A stretch of DNA of 9,112 bases from Actinomycetota bacterium (GTDB lineage: Bacteria > Actinomycetota > Thermoleophilia > Gaiellales > Gaiellaceae): contig JACCWU010000099.1 of the NCBI GenBank assembly GCA_013697465.1, positions 1 through 9,112 on the forward strand, in the 5' to 3' direction. Of the stretch, positions 1 through 5,553 are shown piece after piece. Position 1 is the first letter of the stretch. Each line of letters begins with the position of its first letter. The position numbers and the translations under genes are program-made. The notes beneath the pieces are model-generated. The model made no database searches, had not been told where the DNA came from, and saw only the letters and a program-made list of their open reading frames with translations.

Positions 1-276
1 GCCTCGGGCAACTCGCTTCGCGGCGGGGACGTCGAGATGGCCGGGGTATCCGACCAGCAGCGCGTCCGCGTCGTCGGCCGAGCCGAGCGCGAGCCGGCCC
101 TCTGCGCGAACCACCCTCACGAGCCCGGAGAGGCTGGGTGAAAACTTGTGGCGCGTGTCTTCCCAGACCGGCAGATGCCGTTCCAGCACGTCGACCCCTG
201 CGCCGCGTAGGCACAAGATCACCTGCGCATTGCGTGGGTAATCCCGCTCGTAGGTACCGAAGTAGAGGACCCGCAT
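1..276 (-). CDS. Glycosyltransferase, GT4-like, N-terminal fragment (cut by window edge)
   Basis: An ATG at 276 (minus strand) opens a frame that runs without a stop to the window edge, giving 92 residues. The protein begins MRVLYFGTYERDYPRN, the opening beta-strand and glycine loop of a GT-B Rossmann domain as found in GT4 sugar transferases. A later stretch, DALLVGYPGHLDVP at about residues 72-85, fits the second part of the acceptor domain in this group. The donor-binding C-terminal half, including the E-x7-E motif that would confirm GT4, lies outside the window. Such enzymes use nucleotide-sugars in the cytoplasm to extend lipid-linked glycans, which suits the neighbouring GT2 gene 109 nt upstream. 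No Shine-Dalgarno is visible and the start codon lies in one arm of a small hairpin (272-291). The fold is fairly secure; the substrate is unknown. Confidence 0.75.
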   Translation of the reverse strand, partial: MRVLYFGTYERDYPRNAQVILCLRGAGVDVLERHLPVWEDTRHKFSPSLSGLVRVVRAEGRLALGSADDADALLVGYPGHLDVPAAKRVARG

Positions 277-291
277 CCAGCTAGTGATGCG
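272..291 (-). repeat. Small hairpin enclosing the GT4 start codon
   Basis: CGCATC (272-277) and GATGCG (286-291) are perfect 6-bp inverted repeats with an 8-nt loop. On the minus strand the ATG at 276-274 sits inside the 3' arm, so the RNA hairpin would pair the start codon. No Shine-Dalgarno precedes it. Whether this limits translation is inference, and a 6-bp stem in GC-rich DNA could be chance. Confidence 0.4.
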
Positions 292-294
292 CAA

Positions 295-324
295 GACCGG
301 AGTCCGCTTGCGCCGACTCCGGTC
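295..324. repeat. Perfect 10-bp inverted repeat in the GT2-GT4 gap
   Basis: GACCGGAGTC (295-304) and GACTCCGGTC (315-324) are exact reverse complements separated by 10 nt. It is the strongest inverted repeat I found between genes. On the minus strand it lies about 60 nt past the GT2 stop and 18 nt before the GT4 start. It could be a terminator without a U-tract (only TT follows), a leader hairpin, or an operator. Part of its loop (308-313) is complementary to the 6 nt just 3' of the stem (289-294), which allows a competing fold. Confidence 0.7.
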
Positions 325-344
325 GCGCGAAAATCCCTGAAGAC

Positions 345-360
345 GGCCGCCTTCGCGGCC
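345..360. repeat. 6-bp GC hairpin downstream of GT2 stop
   Basis: GGCCGC (345-350) and GCGGCC (355-360) form a perfect stem with a 4-nt loop. It lies about 25 nt after the GT2 stop on the minus strand, with a TTTT 13 nt further on rather than directly after it. It is a possible weak terminator or RNA-end-protecting hairpin. The rest of the 277-385 gap shows no gene and no convincing promoter. Confidence 0.4.
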
Positions 361-385
361 TTGGCACTTCTCTTTCCATGAACCT

Positions 386-1324
386 CTAGCGGAGGATCTC
401 TTCCACCGCCAGCTCCGTGCGCTCACGCTCGCCTACTCGCTCTTCGTGCTGGGAGGTTATGAGCTCGGAGAGGAGGCCAAGCGAGACGAACTGGATCCCC
501 ACGACCACGAGCAGCACGCCGAGCGTGAGCAGTGGACGTTGTCCGATACCCGCGCCGCCGATCTTGATCACGGTGAGATAGGCGAGGATCAACGACCCGA
601 CGAAGCCCATGAGCAGTCCGATGCCGCCGAAGAGGTGCAGAGGACGGTGCCGGTAGCGGCCCATGAAGGTGACGCTGAGCAGGTCGAAGAACCCACGGAC
701 GTAGCGCTCGAGCCCGTAGCGCGAGCGCCCGTGCTGGCGTGCTCGGTGGTTGACAGGGATTTCAGCCACGCGGAAGCCTCGATACGACGCAAGGACGGGA
801 ATGAAGCGGTGGAGCTCACCGTAGAGGCGCATCCCGCGCAGCACCTCCGCCCGGTACGCCTTCAAACCGCAGTTGACGTCGTGCAGGCGCACGCCGGACA
901 CAACTGCGGTCACCCAGTTGAAGACACGTGACAGGAGGCGTCTCGTCCACGGGTCATTGCGCCTTGTCTTCCAACCGGAGACGAGATCGAAGCCTTCGTC
1001 GAGCTTGGCAAGCAACTGGGGGATCTCTGCCGGATCGTCCTGAAGGTCCGCGTCGATCGTGACCATCGTGTCGCCTCGGGCTTCGAGGAACCCGGCCTGG
1101 AGCGCAGCGGCCTTGCCGAAGTTGCGGCGTAGATGGATGACCACGACGTTCGTCTCGTCGTTGTGTAGCTGCGTGAGGACGCCGAAGCTGCCGTCCGTCG
1201 ACCCGTCGTCGACGAATACGGCTTCCCAGGGCTCGTCTCGCTGTTCCAGCGCCTCGGCGATCTCTCTATAGAGCGCCTCGAGCGACCGCTCTTCGTTGAA
1301 GAGGGGGACAACGACCGAGACCAC
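386..1324 (-). CDS. GT2 glycosyltransferase, polyprenyl-phosphate sugar synthase type (DPM1/GtrB-like)
   Basis: This is a GT2 enzyme of the group that moves a sugar from a nucleotide donor onto polyprenyl phosphate at the inner membrane face. Counting from the GTG at 1324 (312 residues), it opens VVSVVVPLFNEE, with DDGSTDGS at 39-46, the metal-binding DAD at 91-93 in DADLQDD, and GRSRYG at 199-204. Two hydrophobic segments near 229-252 and 263-289 form the C-terminal membrane anchor usual for the subfamily. The start is uncertain: the frame stays open to a GTG at 1450, which would overlap the preceding hydrolase gene by 64 nt and add 42 Arg/Ala-rich residues unlike the family. Neither GTG has a good Shine-Dalgarno. 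A purine-rich AAGGGGGTGAGG at 1357-1368 is too far upstream to decide. The protein is clearly related to the partial GT2 at 8453-9112. Donor sugar unknown. Confidence 0.9.
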   Translation of the reverse strand: MVSVVVPLFNEERSLEALYREIAEALEQRDEPWEAVFVDDGSTDGSFGVLTQLHNDETNVVVIHLRRNFGKAAALQAGFLEARGDTMVTIDADLQDDPAEIPQLLAKLDEGFDLVSGWKTRRNDPWTRRLLSRVFNWVTAVVSGVRLHDVNCGLKAYRAEVLRGMRLYGELHRFIPVLASYRGFRVAEIPVNHRARQHGRSRYGLERYVRGFFDLLSVTFMGRYRHRPLHLFGGIGLLMGFVGSLILAYLTVIKIGGAGIGQRPLLTLGVLLVVVGIQFVSLGLLSELITSQHEERVGERERTELAVEEILR

Positions 1325-1386
1325 GCCCGGAGGGTACAGACGTGCTAGGTCGGCGTCCTCACCCCCTTCGAGGGTCTCGAGAGCGT

Positions 1387-2112
1387 CTAAACCTCGAGCT
1401 GGAGCCCGTCGTGGGCGAGCTCGTACTCCTCGGGCGTCGGAAGCTCGCACGGGCGGTGAGTGAGGACGAGTCGCCGAGCATGAGACTGCTCGAATGCATC
1501 GAGCGCCTCGTCGAGCGAGAGGTGACCGCGAGGTTCCCCGTCGAGCTCCCCCCGGAGCAGGGTCGCCTCGCAGACGAAGAGATCCGCGTCCCGGGCCGCC
1601 TCGACCAGCTCGTCGCAGGGCGCCGAGTCGCCCGAGTACGCGAGAACGCGGCTCGAGTTCTGGACCCGGAAGGCATACGTCTGGAGCGTGTAGTGGGGAA
1701 CGCGGATCGGCGTCACCGAGAGCCCGCCGGCCGAGAAGGCGACGTTCGGCTCGTACTCGGCGAGCTGGAACGCCCGCTCGAACATGTCGGGGAACCCGAG
1801 CCGCTCGCCGAGCGCGGTGAGGAAGGCGGCCCCACCCGGCTGAACCCAGAGCTCCGGCCGGGGCACGGGTCCGTTGTTAGACAGGTAGAAGCTGCCCCAG
1901 ACCCACGGCACGAGGTCTCCCCAGTGGTCGAGATGGAAGTGCGTGATCGCGATCGCATCCACGCTCGGCCATAGCTCCGTCTCGCGGAGGCGGCCGAGCA
2001 CGCCAGGCCCACAGTCGAGCAAGAGCTTCTCCGGACCCTCGACGAGGTAGCCGGAGTGGGCGCTTCCGGGGTTCGGCCATGCCGGCGAGGAGCCGATGAC
2101 GGTCAAGCGCAC
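1387..2112 (-). CDS. Metallo-beta-lactamase-fold hydrolase, RNase Z/phosphodiesterase-like
   Basis: A 241-residue single-domain hydrolase, probably cytoplasmic as no signal peptide or membrane segment is seen. The metal-binding set is complete by eye: THFHLDH at 57-63 gives H58, H60, D62 and H63; VPHY gives H140; YSGDS gives D162; and LTHRP gives H219. The GHLS at 196-199 and the aspartate in an SGD loop resemble the RNase Z/ElaC branch, not class B beta-lactamases. I see no clear Gly/Pro-rich exosite arm as in true RNase Z, so a small-molecule phosphodiesterase or arylsulfatase-like activity is as likely. The GTG at 2112 is preceded by no Shine-Dalgarno and lies only 17 bp from the divergent cobalamin-protein start, so the message may be leaderless. 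It ends 62 nt before the likely GT2 start on the same strand and may be co-transcribed with it. Confidence 0.9.
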   Translation of the reverse strand: MRLTVIGSSPAWPNPGSAHSGYLVEGPEKLLLDCGPGVLGRLRETELWPSVDAIAITHFHLDHWGDLVPWVWGSFYLSNNGPVPRPELWVQPGGAAFLTALGERLGFPDMFERAFQLAEYEPNVAFSAGGLSVTPIRVPHYTLQTYAFRVQNSSRVLAYSGDSAPCDELVEAARDADLFVCEATLLRGELDGEPRGHLSLDEALDAFEQSHARRLVLTHRPCELPTPEEYELAHDGLQLEV

Positions 2113-2123
2113 CGCGGTATTCT
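2096..2123 (+). promoter_or_regulatory. Candidate sigma-70-type promoter for the cobalamin-binding gene
   Basis: ATGACG (2096-2101, four of six matches to TTGACA) is followed after 16 bp by TATTCT (2118-2123, a TAnnnT -10). The -10 ends 6 nt before the GTG at 2130, so transcription would start at or next to the start codon, which fits a leaderless mRNA common in actinobacteria. The -35 lies inside the first codons of the divergent hydrolase gene. On the other strand CAGAAT (2124-2119) could be part of an overlapping -10 for that gene. This is a visual match only. Confidence 0.4.
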
Positions 2124-2129
2124 GCCCAC

Positions 2130-2528
2130 GTGCCGGAAAGGAAGATCCGGGTAGTGATCGCGAAGCCGGGCCTCGACGGCCACGACCGCGGCGCGAAGAT
2201 CATCGCGCGGGCTCTCCGGGACGCGGGGATGGAGGTGATCTACACGGGTCTGCACCAGACGCCGGAGCAGATCGTCGAGACCGCGATCCAGGAGGACGCG
2301 GACGCGGTCGGCGTCTCGATCCTCTCCGGAGCCCACATGACGCTCGTCCCGCGCATCGTGGATGGGCTGCGGGCGAATGGCGCAGACGACGTCCTGGTTG
2401 TCGTCGGGGGCACCATCCCGCCAGACGACGCGGACGAGCTCAAGGCGAACGGCGTCGGCGCCGTGTTCGGCCCGGGAGCGACGACGGGGGAGATCGTCGA
2501 CTTCCTTCGAGGCGCCGCGACCGTCTGA
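2130..2528 (+). CDS. Stand-alone cobalamin-binding protein, acyl-CoA mutase small-subunit type
   Basis: A 132-residue Rossmann-like B12-binding domain, matching the C-terminal domain of methylmalonyl-CoA mutase and the separate small subunit of isobutyryl-CoA-type mutases. The base-off cobalamin signature is intact: D16-x-H18-x-x-G21 in LDGHDRG, with H18 the expected lower cobalt ligand; S63-x-L65 in VSILSG; and G93-G94 in VVVGGTIPP. The protein would hold adenosylcobalamin while a TIM-barrel large subunit rearranges the acyl-CoA carbon skeleton. No large subunit, MeaB-like GTPase chaperone or epimerase is in the window, so the partner must be elsewhere. The GTG at 2130 starts directly at the conserved N-terminus and has no Shine-Dalgarno, consistent with a leaderless message. 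It ends 16 bp from the 3' end of the convergent Emb-like gene. The family is secure; the exact substrate is not. Confidence 0.93.
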   Translation: MPERKIRVVIAKPGLDGHDRGAKIIARALRDAGMEVIYTGLHQTPEQIVETAIQEDADAVGVSILSGAHMTLVPRIVDGLRANGADDVLVVVGGTIPPDDADELKANGVGAVFGPGATTGEIVDFLRGAATV

Positions 2529-2544
2529 GCGGCGGAGCCAGAGG

Positions 2545-5484
2545 CTAGGACGTGACGGTGGACTTCACCGGCGGCGCCACCTTCGCTCCCGCAATTCGTC
2601 GGTCGACCTGGTAAACCGCGAAGTCCGGAGGCAGCGTCTCTGGCTCGATCCATGGCTCGACGGGGAGCTCCGGGTCGATCAACGGTAACCGGGCCAGCAG
2701 GTAGAGATCGCGGATGCCGTCGAACGGCCCGGTGGTTCTCCCGAGAATCGGCTGAAGCGAGGTGCCGAATGCGACGATCTCGCTCGGCACCTCCACGATC
2801 CCGTCCTGCAGCCGCGGTTGCTGTGCGCACGGAAAATACGGGGAGATGTAGGGGATGACGAGTTGTCGGGATCCTGCTCGCTCGAGCGTCTGTACGAGTC
2901 CCTCCGTCGCGTAGGTCACAGGAGCGGTCACGGCGACGGCGTTCCCGAAGGTTCCGGTACCTCGAATCGCAATGCGCACCGCACTTGCGCGTCGTGGTGG
3001 AACCGAGTCCTCGGAGAGCGCGAGGAAGCGCCACGCGACGATGTCGGCTCGCACTTCCAACGCGGGAGCAGCGGCTAGTTCCGCGCTTGCCAAACTTTCG
3101 ACTCGGCTCTTTCGGATTCGTCCCCATTCGAACGCGAGCTTGGTCCGGGGGGCGATCGCCCCTGCCATGAACACGCCGACCCGGCTTCCGGAAGGCAGCT
3201 CGAACCACGGTGAGCGGTCGTACCCCGACGTGACAGGCCCGAGGGCGAAGCGCGGCAGCCCTGCGCCCGGAGGGGGTGGGACCCATGCGGGTGGCGGTGC
3301 GCTGCTCGCCGTCGCTTCGATGCGCTGCAGAGGGCGCGTCGAACTGGGTTGCAGAGCGACGAGGTCGTCCGCAAAGCCGCAGCCGCTATCGCCGCGAAGG
3401 GCCGCGATGTTCTGGTTCGTGAGTGTCCACGATCCCGTCTTGCCAGCATCCACGACCAGCACCCCGACGGTGAATGCGACGAGAGGCAGAGCAAGAAGGG
3501 GAACCGTCCAGGAGGCCACGCGCCAGGGTACCTCCCGAAGGTGCTCGTGGCGGCGGCGGGCAACCTCGGAGAGTGCAGCGCCCAGCAGCATGAGCCCAGG
3601 GAGAATCGCCGCGAGATTCGTCAGCGAGAGCCGAGACTCGAAGCCGAGCGTCCAGTCGAGCGTTCTGAGATCGGACGAGTTCCATTGCCCGCGCGCCGAC
3701 CACGACCAGGCGGCGGCCACCATCGCTGCACCGACCCAGAGGAGAGGAAGATGTCGTGTCCGATGAGGTCGGGCTGCCTGGCTGCGAAGTCGCGCCGTTT
3801 CACACGCCACCGACACCGCGGCGATGGCGAGCAGCGTGCCGAAGTGCCACGGCCACTTGCTCGGGGTGAGGATCAACAGGAGAAGCCCCATCGCGAGTGC
3901 CGCGCTCGGAAGGTTCAGCAGTAGAGCTCCGTTTCGGCGCGTGCGTAGAAGTAAGGCCAGCACGGCCAACCCCATCAGCGCGACCGACTCGCGCCTCAGT
4001 GGAGTGCCATAAGGCGGCACCAGCAAGAAGTTGTACCGCGCGACCTCATCCTGCCAACTCGCGGTCGCGTCGCCGTACGCCCGGATTGTCGCCGCATCAG
4101 AGCTTCGCTGCTCGAGATCCGAGCCGACGACGGCCACGGTGACGAGCAGAGCGACCCCTGTCGCGAGGATCGTCGCAGAAACAGACACGCGCGAGCGCGC
4201 CCAGCGGACAAGTTTCGGTCCGACGACGAGCAGGGGTGCGATCGAGACGATGCCCGATGGGTGAGCAGGGACCGCGAGCGCGACGAGAACGACCGCGATG
4301 GCGATGGGCGCAACGGTCTCTCGCTCGACGAAGCGGACTGCGCAAGCAAGCACGCCGGCAACCAGGACCGCGACCACGGGCTCGGGCCGCAAGGTCATTC
4401 CCCACGAGAGCGCGCCGACTGCGAACGCACTGGCGAGCGCCCATAGAGCGATATGGTCGTCGCCGACGGACGACGCAAGCACGCGGGCAAGAACCCACCG
4501 GCAGAGCAACCACGCTGCGGCTAGGCAGAGCAGGGCGGGAATCCGAAGGACGACCAGCGCGCTCGAGCTTTGCGTGAGCCAGTGTTGTGCCCACTCGAGC
4601 CAATAGCTGAGCGGAAGATTCGTTCCTAGCGAGTTGTAGTAGTTCGAGAATCCACCGGCTGACTCGAACATGCTCTGCCTGGTCATGACCCAACCGTCGT
4701 CCGGGAAGGCGGGCGAGAGCACCCACCAGGCAAGGAGGATCGCGGCGACGAGCGCGTCGGCGGGATGAGCGGCGTCACGGGCTGCTCGCACCGTCGTGCG
4801 GAGGACGGACCTCGTGCCGCGCGGCCGCGGTCTCCCCTCGATCGCGACGAGTAGCAGTCCTCCGACCGCGAACAGCACGGCGACGATCCAGGCGACGGTT
4901 TGCCGCGGGGCCGCTCGACTGGCGTGTGTCCTCGTCGTGATCTCGATCGAGGGACGGCGTCCCGATCTTAGGTCGAGCGCGGAGAACACCCCGTTGACGG
5001 TCGGCATCGTCTCGAGCTTGTCGCTGTGCTCGATTTCAGCGTGTCCACCCTCCAGCAACCAGCCGCGATCGTTGAGATAGAGCCGGTAGCTGCAGTCTGC
5101 GCCAGCGCCGCGAGAAAGCGGAAGAGTGACCCGGTCGAGAACGCGATATCCGATGCTGACGGTGAGTCGTCGTCCTGTCCGACTCACCAGCAGACCGTCG
5201 CTCCGATCCGGATAGCGTGCGGTAGCCAGCACGGTGACGGAGTTTCCTGCCGCGCGTAGCGGACGCGGGAGCGAGCACGGAACGCGAGCGGACACCGCTT
5301 CCGGCGTCCGCTGGACAAGAAGGAGCGGCGTGTACCAGAGACGGGTCGGCGTGCCACCTTGGAGTTTCGTCGGCGGCCACGAGTACGTCGTTCGAAGGCG
5401 GTCGGCGGGGCCGAGCGCGGCGACAAGAGCGGCAGTGAGCGCTAGGAAACCAAGAACCTGGGCGATTCGAACACGTCTAGTCAC
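2545..5484 (-). CDS. EmbA/B/C-like membrane arabinosyltransferase homologue (GT-C, GT53-like)
   Basis: A 979-residue membrane protein, slightly shorter than mycobacterial Emb proteins (about 1,070-1,100). Layout by eye: membrane segment at 7-25, extracytoplasmic domain at about 28-195, some fourteen more hydrophobic segments between 197 and 680, then a C-terminal extracytoplasmic domain at 685-979. Emb landmarks are present: the catalytic-type pair D262-D263 in PDDGWVMTRQ followed by GGFSNYYNSLG (compare the DDGYILG...GYMSNY region of Emb proteins), LRPEP at 365-369, LTPSKWPWHFG at 539-549, and SPWFELP at 758-764 in the carbohydrate-binding-like C-terminus. Known Emb enzymes add arabinofuranose from decaprenyl-phosphoryl-arabinose to cell-wall arabinan and are ethambutol targets. 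The sugar used here is unknown. GGAGG lies 9 nt before the GTG start, in a 69-nt gap after the methyltransferase gene. It is probably the last gene of the right-hand operon. Confidence 0.88.
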   Translation of the reverse strand: MTRRVRIAQVLGFLALTAALVAALGPADRLRTTYSWPPTKLQGGTPTRLWYTPLLLVQRTPEAVSARVPCSLPRPLRAAGNSVTVLATARYPDRSDGLLVSRTGRRLTVSIGYRVLDRVTLPLSRGAGADCSYRLYLNDRGWLLEGGHAEIEHSDKLETMPTVNGVFSALDLRSGRRPSIEITTRTHASRAAPRQTVAWIVAVLFAVGGLLLVAIEGRPRPRGTRSVLRTTVRAARDAAHPADALVAAILLAWWVLSPAFPDDGWVMTRQSMFESAGGFSNYYNSLGTNLPLSYWLEWAQHWLTQSSSALVVLRIPALLCLAAAWLLCRWVLARVLASSVGDDHIALWALASAFAVGALSWGMTLRPEPVVAVLVAGVLACAVRFVERETVAPIAIAVVLVALAVPAHPSGIVSIAPLLVVGPKLVRWARSRVSVSATILATGVALLVTVAVVGSDLEQRSSDAATIRAYGDATASWQDEVARYNFLLVPPYGTPLRRESVALMGLAVLALLLRTRRNGALLLNLPSAALAMGLLLLILTPSKWPWHFGTLLAIAAVSVACETARLRSQAARPHRTRHLPLLWVGAAMVAAAWSWSARGQWNSSDLRTLDWTLGFESRLSLTNLAAILPGLMLLGAALSEVARRRHEHLREVPWRVASWTVPLLALPLVAFTVGVLVVDAGKTGSWTLTNQNIAALRGDSGCGFADDLVALQPSSTRPLQRIEATASSAPPPAWVPPPPGAGLPRFALGPVTSGYDRSPWFELPSGSRVGVFMAGAIAPRTKLAFEWGRIRKSRVESLASAELAAAPALEVRADIVAWRFLALSEDSVPPRRASAVRIAIRGTGTFGNAVAVTAPVTYATEGLVQTLERAGSRQLVIPYISPYFPCAQQPRLQDGIVEVPSEIVAFGTSLQPILGRTTGPFDGIRDLYLLARLPLIDPELPVEPWIEPETLPPDFAVYQVDRRIAGAKVAPPVKSTVTS

Positions 5485-5493
5485 ACCGTCGGT

Positions 5494-5498
5494 CCTCC
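5494..5498 (-). promoter_or_regulatory. Shine-Dalgarno of the Emb-like gene
   Basis: GGAGG on the minus strand, 9 nt before the GTG at 5484, supports that start. It is the only strong ribosome binding site seen in the window; the other genes rely on coupling or lack an evident site. Confidence 0.65.
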
Positions 5499-5508
5499 AT
5501 GCCTCACT

Positions 5509-5532
5509 GGGCGTTCGGGCTGGACGCCCGAA
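5509..5532. repeat. Overlapping inverted repeats between methyltransferase and Emb-like genes
   Basis: TTCGGGC (5514-5520) pairs with GCCCGAA (5526-5532) across a 5-nt loop. GGGCGT (5509-5514) also pairs with ACGCCC (5524-5529), so the two folds exclude each other. The element lies about 20 nt after the methyltransferase stop and 10 nt before the Emb Shine-Dalgarno on the minus strand. No U-tract follows. It may act as a weak terminator, an RNA-processing or stability hairpin, or have no role. Confidence 0.55.
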
Positions 5533-5553
5533 ATCCCGCCGTCTCGGCCGTGT

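Noticed and set aside
289..324. H-type pseudoknot formed by the 10-bp hairpin loop and the 6 nt after the stem
   Set aside because: With no linker nucleotides to cross a 10-bp stem, the classical pseudoknot is sterically impossible. Only a competing, mutually exclusive pairing is plausible, and that is reported instead.
879..895. 17-bp direct repeat with 8964-8980 as a recombination or attachment site
   Set aside because: Both copies encode the conserved GVRLHD segment of the two related GT2 proteins, so common ancestry and protein constraint explain the identity.
1387..2112. Metallo-beta-lactamase-fold gene as an antibiotic-resistance beta-lactamase
   Set aside because: There is no signal peptide, and the metal-ligand arrangement (HxHxDH, SGD, late THRP histidine) is that of RNase Z/phosphodiesterase-like members.
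2529..2544. Bidirectional terminator between the convergent cobalamin-binding and Emb-like genes
   Set aside because: The 16-bp gap contains no inverted repeat or T-tract that I can see.
2240..3286. Minus-strand open frame of 348 residues across the cobalamin and Emb-like genes
   Set aside because: It overlaps the real genes on both strands, is Arg/Ser/Pro-rich and carries no motif.
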